A stretch of DNA of 48,423 nucleotides from positions 1 to 48,423 of the forward strand of contig JAIXXN010000070.1 of the NCBI GenBank assembly GCA_027490725.1, written 5' to 3'. The DNA is from Oxalobacteraceae bacterium. GTDB lineage: Bacteria; Pseudomonadota; Gammaproteobacteria; Burkholderiales; Burkholderiaceae_D. This document shows, piece by piece, positions 17,124-24,986 of this stretch (the stretch's first letter is position 1; each line of letters opens with the position of its first letter). The notes under the pieces were generated by a model. The model was not told the origin of the DNA. It saw nothing but the letters and a program-made list of their open reading frames with translations, and ran no database searches. A program made the position numbers and the translations under genes.

Positions 17124-17990
17124 ATGACCACTGCAGCACCAAACGACCGGCACGATGACCACGCCGTAGAAGATGCGCTGATCCGCTCGATCCGCATCCC
17201 GCCACGCCCTAGCCTGCTGGTAGATCTGCAGCGCGAACTGGCCCAGCCCGATCCTTCGCCACGCCGGATTGCCCGGATTATCGGCAACGACGTCGGCATG
17301 TCCGGCGCGCTGCTCAAGCTGGCCAATTCGCCGTTCTTCGGTGCGGCCCGTAAAGCCAAATCGGTGGAACAGGCCATCAATTTTCTCGGCATCAGCCAGT
17401 GTGCGGCGCTACTCACCGGCCTGCTGGCACGGCAAGCCATCGAAGGCAATGACAATGACCTCAACGCTTTCTGGGAAATCTCGGCACGCCGCGCGCAAGC
17501 CGTGGTGTTCTGCTCGCGCCGTCTGCGCATCGCGCCACCCGACATTGCCCACACCTTCGGTCTGTTCTGCGATATCGGCATTCCGCTGCTGATGAACCGT
17601 TTCCCCGATTATGCGGAAACCTACAGCGAAGCCTGCGACGACCACCTGAATCCGTTTACCCAGATCGAAGATCGCAGCTACGCCACCAACCACGCCGCCA
17701 TCGGCTGCCTGCTGGCGCGTAACTGGGGCCTGTCGCCCGATGTCAGTTGGGCGATTCTGCTGCATCACGATTACCGCGTGCTGGAAGATCCGGCCACCGA
17801 TGATGCGATCCGCTCGCTGGTAGCGCTGTCGCTGCTGGCCGAACAGGGCATCCAGCGTTTCCATGGCCGCCGCATGTCCTATGAATGGGAAAAAGGCGGC
17901 GCAGCGGCCTGCCGCCATCTGGGTCTGGGCGAAGACGAAACCGCTGACCTGCTGGACGAACTGCACGAAGCCCTCCACACCGAACGGTAA
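17124..17990 (+). CDS. HDOD domain protein
   Basis: A 288-residue cytoplasmic protein whose main part is an HDOD domain: IPPRPSLLVDLQRELAQPDPSPRRIARII, then ISGDVGMSGALLKLANSPFFG-like and SVEQAINFLGISQC segments. HDOD proteins are non-enzymatic relatives of HD phosphohydrolases used in signalling, motility and stress. A late segment LLHHDYRVL resembles an HD remnant. The ATG at 17124 is chosen over a GTG at 17082; neither has a strong ribosome site. The DUF2863-like gene follows after 16 bases. Confidence 0.86.
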   Translation: MTTAAPNDRHDDHAVEDALIRSIRIPPRPSLLVDLQRELAQPDPSPRRIARIIGNDVGMSGALLKLANSPFFGAARKAKSVEQAINFLGISQCAALLTGLLARQAIEGNDNDLNAFWEISARRAQAVVFCSRRLRIAPPDIAHTFGLFCDIGIPLLMNRFPDYAETYSEACDDHLNPFTQIEDRSYATNHAAIGCLLARNWGLSPDVSWAILLHHDYRVLEDPATDDAIRSLVALSLLAEQGIQRFHGRRMSYEWEKGGAAACRHLGLGEDETADLLDELHEALHTER

Positions 17991-18006
17991 ATTTAAGGCA
18001 AAACGT

Positions 18007-19227
18007 ATGGCAAGCAATAAGCGCCCTGTGGCGCGCAAATCGGCAGCATCCCCGGAACTCAAAGAAGAACAGCAAACCACCGAACTGTGCGCGCTGGCGC
18101 TCGATCTGGCCGATGGCGAATTCAATCAGGACATCGTCGCCGCGGCCACCCACGCCGAGCTGGCACAGAAAAAACTGGACTTCCAGCGCCTGCTGCGCAA
18201 GCTGCTCAACCAGAGCAAGGATGAAGTGCTGTACGGCGCCATCGAACTGGCGCGTGACGAAGCAATCGATGGCTACCGTTTTCTGCGCAACGCCATCGAA
18301 GAAGGTGCTGCCAGTGTGCGCATCCGCCTGCCGGACGCGCCGGAAATGGAAATCGATGCCTTCGCCATCCCGGTCTTCGTGCACAGTCAGGGCGGGCTCG
18401 ATCCGGCCCACGATTTTCAGGATAGCGCCGCCTACGAGGCGCTGCTCGACAGCTTCACCACTGCCGGTCTGGAAAGTCCGCGTGCGCGCGTGGTGCTGGT
18501 CAGCCACGCCTATGACCTCGACGAATTCGAAAAAATCAGCTACGGCCAGCTGCACAGCATGGTGCGCGAAGCCGAGCAATCGCTGAACAACAAGAAGATT
18601 TCCGCCGCCCCGGCACTCGAGCGCAGCATGGCTGCCGGCTGGCGTGCCACCGGCTTCGGGCCCGACGATAGCGCGATGGAACTGCGCTTCCTGCTGGGCT
18701 TCTCGCTGAAGCGCGCCGACGATGCTTTCTATGCCGTCCCGGCCGCCGAAAAAGCGGCCGACGCCTACTTCACCAAACGCGCCGAACACTATCAGCAGTG
18801 GACTGCCAGCTTTGCGCCGGTAGTGGCACGCTGTCTGGGGCGCGGTCGTGGTAGTGACCCGGCACTGCGCCTGAACTTCCTGTATCAGGATCTATTCTTC
18901 GGTGCGCGCGCGACCGCGCAGGCCGAATACGCCATGCTGCAAATGCTGTCGACCCTGAATCAGGCCATCCAAGGACACGATCCGGAACAACTGGAAGCGA
19001 TCATCGCGCCGGTCGACCTCGACGACGAGATGTATCTGCGGGTGCAATTGCGCGCCGCCGACAGCATCCTCGCCGAATCCGATAAGCCGCTCGACCTGAG
19101 TGCCGATCTGGAAATGGAAGTCGACGATGTGCGCGATGCCTTGCGCAATCTGGGGCTGAGCCGCCTGTCCGTAGCGCTGCGTTTCGACGCTGACGGTGCG
19201 CCGCGCGAGGCACGCCCACTCGCCTGA
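18007..19227 (+). CDS. DUF2863-like conserved protein of unknown function
   Basis: A 406-residue soluble protein with no signal peptide or membrane helix. The N-terminus is basic, followed by a helical region (LCALALDLADG through KKLDFQRLLRKLLNQSKDEVLYGAIELARDE) and then mixed alpha/beta sequence with acidic stretches. Layout and the early helix pattern resemble the DUF2863 family found in Betaproteobacteria, which is my best guess from memory. No catalytic motif is visible. It lies 16 bases after the HDOD gene with AAGG upstream, so they are probably one transcript. Confidence 0.7.
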   Translation: MASNKRPVARKSAASPELKEEQQTTELCALALDLADGEFNQDIVAAATHAELAQKKLDFQRLLRKLLNQSKDEVLYGAIELARDEAIDGYRFLRNAIEEGAASVRIRLPDAPEMEIDAFAIPVFVHSQGGLDPAHDFQDSAAYEALLDSFTTAGLESPRARVVLVSHAYDLDEFEKISYGQLHSMVREAEQSLNNKKISAAPALERSMAAGWRATGFGPDDSAMELRFLLGFSLKRADDAFYAVPAAEKAADAYFTKRAEHYQQWTASFAPVVARCLGRGRGSDPALRLNFLYQDLFFGARATAQAEYAMLQMLSTLNQAIQGHDPEQLEAIIAPVDLDDEMYLRVQLRAADSILAESDKPLDLSADLEMEVDDVRDALRNLGLSRLSVALRFDADGAPREARPLA

Positions 19228-19235
19228 AGCAGGGT

Positions 19236-19264
19236 TTGACAGTCCCCGTTCGGGCGAGGATACT
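19236..19264 (+). promoter_or_regulatory. Promoter of the TPR lipoprotein gene
   Basis: A perfect TTGACA -35 box (19236-19241), a 17-base spacer and GATACT (19259-19264, four of six) lie 71 bases before the start codon. Spacing is ideal for sigma-70. Confidence 0.6.
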
Positions 19265-19335
19265 TTCCGTGAGTGGAACCCGCTAGCTACGCGACACCGC
19301 GCTACCGCCCGGCGTGCCACCGTCAGGAGACTGTC

Positions 19336-20580
19336 ATGCAACACGCTGAACCACGCAGCAGGGTGGTCCGACCCGCTCTCTGGCGCGTCGCGCTGTTTCG
19401 ACTCGCTCTGGCACTGGGTAGCAGCATGCTCGCTGGCTGTGCCAGCCTGATGTCAACGGCAGCAGTGCCGGCCCCGCCCGCACTGTTCGAAGACCAGCTG
19501 TTTGCCGCGCCGGCCAGCCCGGTCAGCGTCGAACACATCTTCGCAGTCAGTCCCGCCATGCAGGCCTATCTGCAGCGTGAAATCAGCCACAATCTGTTGC
19601 ACAAGGATCTGCGCCGGGTGCTGTTCGAGGCGCTCTACCGCAAAGACAAGCTGCAGCTGGAATACGACGCCGCTGTGACGCGCGACGCTGCGCAAACCTT
19701 CGAGGCCCGTTCCGGCAACTGCCTGTCACTGGCCATCATGACGGCCGCACTGGCACGCGAACTGCATCTGAACGTGCAGTTCCAGCAGGTACAGGTCGAC
19801 GATAGCTGGAGCCGCACGGGCGGTCTGTATTTCGCCAGCAACCACGTCAACCTGACGCTGCACCAGCCACGCAACGATCTGCGCAACGGCGCTGGCATGG
19901 ATCTCTCCACCCCGCTGACGGTCGACTTCGTCCCCATCACGGCGCAGGCGCGCGAACACGCCACGCCGCTCGACGAGAACACCATCATCGCCATGTATCT
20001 GAACAACCGCGCTGCCGAACTGCTGGCGCAGGGGCAGCGTGACGCCGCCTACTGGCATGCCCGCAAGGCCATCGAACAGGCGCCCGGCTTCCTGCACGCC
20101 TACAACACGCTGGCTGTGATCTACCAGCACCACGGCCAGCTGGGCGCAGCGGAACGCACCCTGCGCTACGCACTGCAGCAGCGCCCGGAAAGCGTGATCG
20201 TACTGTCGAATCTGGCGCAAACGCTGGAAACGCTGGGCCAGCCGGCACAGCTGGCCGAAGCGGCCCAGCTGCGCAGCACGCTCGCCCGACTGGAACCGGA
20301 GCCGCCGTTCTATTACTTCAATCTGGGTCAGGCGGCGCTGCGCAGCGGCGACCTGCAGCGCGCCCGCAGCCTGTTCAAACGCGAGCTGGCGCGGGTGCCG
20401 GACTACCATGAATTCCATTTCTGGCTAGCCGTCACCGACTACCGGCTGGGCGAACTGCGCGAGGCTGACGCCCATATGGTGCTAGCACTGGCCAATAGCA
20501 CCACCCGCAGCGATCACGCGCTGTACGCGGCCAAACTGGACAAATTGCGTGCCATCGAAGCGGGCAGCCTGCCGAAATAG
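19336..20580 (+). CDS. Lipoprotein with transglutaminase-like domain and TPR repeats
   Basis: A 414-residue lipoprotein; the lipobox LAGC places the acylated cysteine at C35. Residues 70-200 look like a transglutaminase-type thiol domain: C129 in SGNCLSLA, H170 in SNHVNL and D197 in VDF are a possible triad. From about 218 on there are TPR-like repeats (AAELLAQGQRDAAYWHARKAIEQAP, LAVIYQHHGQLGAAERTLRYALQQRP, LGQAALRSGDLQRARSLFKREL). AGGAGA precedes the ATG. Proteins of this layout are common in Oxalobacteraceae-type genomes but their role is unknown. An envelope protease or scaffold is possible. Confidence 0.85.
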   Translation: MQHAEPRSRVVRPALWRVALFRLALALGSSMLAGCASLMSTAAVPAPPALFEDQLFAAPASPVSVEHIFAVSPAMQAYLQREISHNLLHKDLRRVLFEALYRKDKLQLEYDAAVTRDAAQTFEARSGNCLSLAIMTAALARELHLNVQFQQVQVDDSWSRTGGLYFASNHVNLTLHQPRNDLRNGAGMDLSTPLTVDFVPITAQAREHATPLDENTIIAMYLNNRAAELLAQGQRDAAYWHARKAIEQAPGFLHAYNTLAVIYQHHGQLGAAERTLRYALQQRPESVIVLSNLAQTLETLGQPAQLAEAAQLRSTLARLEPEPPFYYFNLGQAALRSGDLQRARSLFKRELARVPDYHEFHFWLAVTDYRLGELREADAHMVLALANSTTRSDHALYAAKLDKLRAIEAGSLPK

Positions 20581-20604
20581 CCGCAGCGCTGGCGGTCGGC
20601 ACGC

Positions 20605-20633
20605 TTGACACCATGTTGCAACTGCACAACAAT
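20605..20633 (+). promoter_or_regulatory. Promoter of the BACON/propeller lipoprotein gene
   Basis: TTGACA (20605-20610), a 17-base spacer, then AACAAT (20628-20633, four of six). The start codon is 42 bases further on, so this gene can be expressed separately from the TPR lipoprotein. Confidence 0.55.
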
Positions 20634-20674
20634 CACGTATCAGGCACGACCCGTGCTGCCCACAAGGAATTCTC

Positions 20675-23266
20675 ATGCTGCACCGCCGGTCTGCCGCGTC
20701 CTACCTCGTCTATTCCAGTTTCGTCCTGCTGAGCGCCACCCTGACGGCCTGTGGTGGTGGCGGTGGTAGCACCGGCGGCACGCCCGCCCCCGTGGTCACG
20801 CCGGCACTGACGTTCAATCCGGCCACCGTACGCGCCAGCGTCAATGCCGGTAGCTCGCTGACCCTGAATGTGATCGCCAGCGTGGCCCGCCCGGCAGAAC
20901 TGAGTGGCAGCGTCTTTGCCAGCGTGGTCGACAGCAATGGCGTGCTGCAGCCGAATCCGCAACTGCTGCGCGATAGCGATAGCCAGTACCACGCCGTGCT
21001 GCAGACCGCGCCCGGTCTGGCCGCCGGCAGCTACAGCGGCAACTTCAGCGTACGCCTGTGCCGCGATAGCGCCTGCGCCAGCCAGTTCCCCGGTTCGCCC
21101 GTGACGCTGCCCTACAGTCTGCAGATCGTACCGGCCGGCCAGCCTACCTTCAGCGCCACGCCCGCCGTCGCCCTGAGCGCCACCACCCATCTGGGCGGTG
21201 CTGCCGCCAGCCCGGTCACGGTCAGCATCAGTGCCGAAGGGCGTAACTGGAGCGTTGCCAGCGGCGCCAGTTGGCTGAAACCGGCGCTCGGCAGCGGCAG
21301 CGGCAATGCCACGCTGAGCGTCGCCTTCGATGCCAGCGGGCTGGCCGTGGGCGAGTACAGCACCACTCTGGTCCTGAGCGCCAACGATGGCCAGAGCGTG
21401 ACGCTGAATGCCAGCCTGTCGGTCCAGCCGAGCGGCCTGATCAGCAATTCCAACGGCCTGACTTTCAACGCCATCAATGGCGCACCGATTCCCGCCCAGG
21501 CCATCAGCATCGATACCGATGACAAGGCCAGCGCCAGCTGGAGCGCCACTGCCGGTAGCGCCTGGTTCAGTGTCACGCCCAACAGCGGTACCACCCCGGC
21601 CAGCATGACGCTGGCCGTCGATCCGCGCATCGGGACCCTGGCCAGCGGCAGTTATACCAGCAGCCTCAGCCTGAGCGCACCCGGCTTGAGCACGCGCAGC
21701 CTGCCCGTCACCCTGAACCTGAGCCCGGCCACCTTCAGCGCATCCGTGAACGCCGTCACGCTGGGCGGCACCTACGGGCGCGACTTCAGTGCCACGCCGG
21801 CCGTCACGCTCAGCCTGAATACCCTGAGCAATAGCTGGCCGTGGACGCTCGACAGCCTGCCCGCCTGGGCCAGCGCCAGTAGCACTTCCGGCACCATCAG
21901 CCAGACCGGTAGCAGCCTGAGCTTCACTGCCGTGCCGAACAGCGCCAGCGTGGGCACCAGTTCGCAACTGCTGAACGCAAGCGCCAGTGTGAATGGCGAT
22001 CAGGTCAAGGCCGCCGTGCTGCTCACCATCAACAAGGACCGGCACACCCTGATTCCGGCCGAAACGGCGGTCGCCCTGAGCGGCTCGCCGGGCTGGTCGC
22101 GCCTGAGCCGCGTTATCACGGTCAGCGACAACTTTGGCACTTTCGGCGGCATGACTGCCAGCGCCAGCGAAAGCTGGCTGGCCGTCAGCGTCAACAGCAA
22201 CAAGCTCACGCTGGTGGCAGACCCGGACGCGCTGGGCACCGATACGCTGAATCTGGCCAGCGTCACCATCACCCCGACCGATAGCGATGCGCTGGCACCG
22301 GAAGTAATCCGCGTGGCTTTCTGGAAAGGCAGCCGCACGCCCAGCAGCAAGACCAGCACGATCCTGCCCTACAGCAAGGTGATCACCGATCCGCTGCGCC
22401 CCTATGCCTACGTGCACAACGGTGGCACCTACATCGACGTATACCACCTCTACACGGGGCAGAAAGTGGCCAGCATCACGGGTCTGGCGGCCAGTCTGGG
22501 CGACATGACCACCAGCGCCAATGGCGACCTGCTGTACCTGCTGGACCTGAGCAATCGCGCACTGGTCACCATCAACCTCGCCACCCAGACCGTCAGCGGC
22601 AGCCTGGCGCTGAGCGCCGTCGATGCCAGCACGCGCCTGAAAGTGATCCGTCCCAATGGCGTGGAAATCCTCGCGCTGAGCACGGGCGCAGCCTACCTGA
22701 CCAGCAATCAGAGCAAACTCAGCCTGCCGCTGCAAAGTGGCACGCTGGCTGCCAGTGGCGACGGCAAGCGCTTGCTGCAGCAAAACGAAGCGGCCAGCAG
22801 CGTACAGATCGCCACCTATAGCGTAGACTATGCGGCGCTCAACGGCGGCACCCTGTATCCCGCCAAAATCAGCGCTGCCAGCCATGCCAGCACGGGCGCC
22901 CAGGCCCAGGATATCGCGGTCAGTGCGGACGGCACACGCGTCTATAGCGCCAGTGCCACGCCGAAGTCGTGCAGCATCCTGAACCCGGCCGACCTCGGCG
23001 TGCTTGGCTATCTGGCCGCCGGCGATGGCGCACCGAACAACGTCGAAATCGGCAGCGACGGCCGGCTCTACTGCGGCACCGCCGTGAACGGCGCGGTCAG
23101 CGATATCTGGCTCTACAGCAGCAGCGGTACCCTGCTCAACCAGTTCAAGCTGACCAGTACCGGCAAGCAGCTGGCGCCGCGCCAGATGGCCATTTCCGGC
23201 GATGGTCTGATTCTGATCGCGATCACCACCGATGGCACGACCAGCATCGTGCCGGTCGGGCCCTAA
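20675..23266 (+). CDS. Large lipoprotein with BACON-like repeats and a beta-propeller-like C-terminus
   Basis: An 863-residue secreted lipoprotein; LTAC gives C26 as the acylated residue, followed by a Gly-rich tether. Residues 190-540 contain four modules of BACON/Ig-like type, each with a W then a run such as SGASWL, TPNSGTTPASMTLAVDP and GSYTSSLSLSA (about 192, 289, 388, 499). From about 566 to the end, short repeats such as AYVHNGGTYIDVYHLYTGQKVASI and SADGTRVYSAS suggest a YVTN-type beta-propeller. Composition is rich in Ser, Ala and Thr. No enzyme motif is seen. Binding of a surface polymer is a guess. Confidence 0.85.
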   Translation: MLHRRSAASYLVYSSFVLLSATLTACGGGGGSTGGTPAPVVTPALTFNPATVRASVNAGSSLTLNVIASVARPAELSGSVFASVVDSNGVLQPNPQLLRDSDSQYHAVLQTAPGLAAGSYSGNFSVRLCRDSACASQFPGSPVTLPYSLQIVPAGQPTFSATPAVALSATTHLGGAAASPVTVSISAEGRNWSVASGASWLKPALGSGSGNATLSVAFDASGLAVGEYSTTLVLSANDGQSVTLNASLSVQPSGLISNSNGLTFNAINGAPIPAQAISIDTDDKASASWSATAGSAWFSVTPNSGTTPASMTLAVDPRIGTLASGSYTSSLSLSAPGLSTRSLPVTLNLSPATFSASVNAVTLGGTYGRDFSATPAVTLSLNTLSNSWPWTLDSLPAWASASSTSGTISQTGSSLSFTAVPNSASVGTSSQLLNASASVNGDQVKAAVLLTINKDRHTLIPAETAVALSGSPGWSRLSRVITVSDNFGTFGGMTASASESWLAVSVNSNKLTLVADPDALGTDTLNLASVTITPTDSDALAPEVIRVAFWKGSRTPSSKTSTILPYSKVITDPLRPYAYVHNGGTYIDVYHLYTGQKVASITGLAASLGDMTTSANGDLLYLLDLSNRALVTINLATQTVSGSLALSAVDASTRLKVIRPNGVEILALSTGAAYLTSNQSKLSLPLQSGTLAASGDGKRLLQQNEAASSVQIATYSVDYAALNGGTLYPAKISAASHASTGAQAQDIAVSADGTRVYSASATPKSCSILNPADLGVLGYLAAGDGAPNNVEIGSDGRLYCGTAVNGAVSDIWLYSSSGTLLNQFKLTSTGKQLAPRQMAISGDGLILIAITTDGTTSIVPVGP

Positions 23267-23273
23267 GCGCTAC

Positions 23274-23492
23274 ATGGCCTACGATCCGGCCGTACTCGAG
23301 CATGTTTTCTGGGCGGCGCTGAGCGGTCCGCATGCCGCCTTTGCCAGTGGTAGCGGCGCCGCGCGCCGCTATGTGGCCGGCTTCTCGCCCTTTCTGCACG
23401 TGATGCACGACAACCCGGCCCACCAGCTCTATCAGCGCATGGGCTTTCGCGACTTCCGCCACACGGTCGTGCGGGTGCTCGCGCGCACCTGA
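23274..23492 (+). pseudogene. GNAT acetyltransferase remnant with internal deletion
   Basis: The 72-codon frame joins two pieces of one GNAT family. The first 38 codons (ending ARRYVAGFSPF) match the N-terminus of the about 220-residue proteins that begin DNPVWxALxGPHAxxA. The last 32 (LHVMHDNPAHQLYQRMGFR) match the C-terminal acetyl-CoA-binding end. The central part, including the pyrophosphate loop, is missing, so activity is not expected. The join at the shared PF fits a deletion between short identical sequences. It begins eight bases after the lipoprotein stop. Confidence 0.75.
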
Positions 23493-23507
23493 GCTGGCAG
23501 GTCACAA

Positions 23508-24113
23508 TCAGGCCGCGCCGCGGACAGCCTGCTGCAGGCGCAGCCATTGCAAGGCCTTTTCAGGGTAGGACAGGGTATAGGCCGGGCTGCTCGAGGGCAG
23601 CGTGAAAATCTGGTAGCGCGCGGCCTGCTCGCCCAGCACTTTCAGGCCCAGTTTTGCTGCCGTACCACCGTTGAACCCGATCGCCCGGATTGCCGGATGG
23701 CGCGCCAGCAAGCCGGGCAAGTCGTTGTCGTCGCGCTGGCGGATGGCACTATCGAGACTGCCGGGGCGCTGCGCTTCGGCCACCACATCCCACAGGCCGA
23801 CTCCGTGATCGAGCAACGCTTGCAGACGCGCCGCATAGGCCAGTGCCACCAGCTCCACACCCAGCACTGCCGACATCAGGCGCCAGAAGGCATTTTGCCG
23901 GTTGCCATAGTATTCCTGCAGCGCCAGTGATTTTTCGCCCGGCAAGCTGCCGAGGATCAGCAGACGTGTATTGGCATCCAGCACCGGCTCGAAACAGCGC
24001 TTACGTGCCGCGTCCGGCTCCACGCACATTGCCCGGGCCGAGGCCGGGGACGCGCCCACAGCCAGCAGCGTATCCGGCAGATCAGGAGGAAGTGTGGTTT
24101 TCATCACCGGCAT
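23508..24113 (-). CDS. DNA-deoxyinosine (hypoxanthine) glycosylase, UDG superfamily
   Basis: A 201-residue protein of the family 6 UDG-like hypoxanthine-DNA glycosylases, which remove deaminated adenine from DNA. Family segments are RKRCFEPVLDANTRLLILG, GSLPGEKSLALQEYYGNRQN (55-74) and the C-terminal LPSSSPAYT. There is an N-terminal extension of about 35 residues. The ATG at 24113 is preferred because AGGG lies eight bases before it. It is convergent with the GNAT remnant. Confidence 0.88.
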   Translation of the reverse strand: MPVMKTTLPPDLPDTLLAVGASPASARAMCVEPDAARKRCFEPVLDANTRLLILGSLPGEKSLALQEYYGNRQNAFWRLMSAVLGVELVALAYAARLQALLDHGVGLWDVVAEAQRPGSLDSAIRQRDDNDLPGLLARHPAIRAIGFNGGTAAKLGLKVLGEQAARYQIFTLPSSSPAYTLSYPEKALQWLRLQQAVRGAA

Positions 24114-24233
24114 TTTACGCACCCTGCGCCATGGCCGGGCCGGACGTGTAAAATTCAGCGCACGACCGTACTAAAAACCGCGAAGAATTCGCCAATCAGC
24201 AGCAATCCAATCCGCAGAACACCGGAGACCGCC

Positions 24234-24671
24234 ATGCCCCCTATCCGCACCATCGATGTGCTGCTGGAACAGTATCGAGCCAGCCACTTGCATCCCGCCA
24301 ATGAATGGATACACATCGTCTGCGTGCCGACTATCGTGTTCACGCTGCTCGGTTTGCTGTGGTGTGTGCACCCGCTGCTGGCGCTGGGCGCGGTGCTGGC
24401 GGCGCTCGGGTATTACCTGACATTGTCGCGCCCGTTCGCGCTGGGCATGCTGCTGATGGCCGGCCTGATGCTGGCCATTCTGTCCGCCCTGCCGCCAGCG
24501 TACATCCTGCCGGTCTCGCTGGGGATATTCGTGCTGGCGTGGATAGGCCAGTTCATCGGCCACAAGATCGAAGGCAAAAAACCCTCGTTCTTCGATGATC
24601 TACGCTTTTTGCTGATTGGCCCGCTGTTTGTGCTGGGCTTTCTGTACCGCCGCTTGCGCGTGGCGTATTAG
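24234..24671 (+). CDS. Mpo1-like (DUF962) membrane protein
   Basis: A 145-residue membrane protein with about four hydrophobic helices. Histidines H18, H20 and H27 in SHLHPANEWIHIVCVP and H110 in WIGQFIGHKIEGKKP are the conserved DUF962 set. In yeast Mpo1 these hold Fe(II) for alpha-oxidation of 2-hydroxy fatty acids; a like reaction here is inference. GGAGACCGCC precedes the ATG. Its stop overlaps the end of the convergent 45-residue gene by four bases. Confidence 0.87.
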   Translation: MPPIRTIDVLLEQYRASHLHPANEWIHIVCVPTIVFTLLGLLWCVHPLLALGAVLAALGYYLTLSRPFALGMLLMAGLMLAILSALPPAYILPVSLGIFVLAWIGQFIGHKIEGKKPSFFDDLRFLLIGPLFVLGFLYRRLRVAY

Positions 24672-24805
24672 TGCACGCCGGCCAGCGCAAACATGGTTTG
24701 CGCGGTGCTATGCAGCTCGTCGTCCGGCAACAGCAGCACCAGCGCAGTGCTGACAGCGACATAGCCGATCAGGCCAACAACTTTGATTTGTAGCGCGGTA
24801 GTCAT
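24668..24805 (-). CDS. Small membrane protein, 45 residues, unknown
   Basis: The frame encodes MTTALQIKVVGLIGYVAVST followed by ALVLLLPDDELHS and a second weakly hydrophobic stretch. One transmembrane helix (about 7-26) is likely. GGGAGAGCGCC lies just before the ATG, a strong ribosome site, which is the main reason to accept it. It converges on and overlaps the Mpo1-like gene. I do not recognise the family. Confidence 0.6.
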   Translation of the reverse strand: MTTALQIKVVGLIGYVAVSTALVLLLPDDELHSTAQTMFALAGVH

Positions 24806-24980
24806 GGCGCTCTCCCTGTCTAATGTATCAATTCATCATACTTGCATTTTCAACAAAATGCCTAAATTTTACGCAATGATACAAATTCGAAGCTAATTCT
24901 GTTGCGTCGCAACAAATTCTATCTGCTAGGGAATTACTCAGATAGTTCCCTAGGCAAGCAACTGCGCACCCCGTTATACT
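24806..24980. promoter_or_regulatory. Dyad-rich divergent region with candidate DMT-transporter promoter
   Basis: Between two divergent genes are four inverted repeats: TGTATCA/TGATACA (24824-24830, 24877-24883), GCATTTT-CAAC-AAAATGC (24844-24861), GTTGC-GTC-GCAAC (24901-24913), and CTAGGGAA-N12-TTCCCTAG (24926-24953). TAGGCA (24951-24956), 18 bases, then TATACT (24975-24980) form a promoter that would start at about the ATG at 24987. The region is AT-rich. Confidence 0.5.
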
Positions 24981-24986
24981 CTGCCG

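Noticed and set aside
20633..22885. A 750-codon open frame on the minus strand, opposite the large lipoprotein
   Set aside because: The encoded sequence is Gly/Ala/Gln/Arg-rich without domains and is a by-product of the Ser/Thr/Ala-rich coding strand. The plus-strand protein has a lipobox, ribosome site and repeats.
1072..24887. The 10-mer GATACAAATT in both the paaA region (1072-1081) and the DMT region (24878-24887) as a shared operator
   Set aside because: AT-rich promoter sequence can share ten bases by chance, and the flanks do not match.
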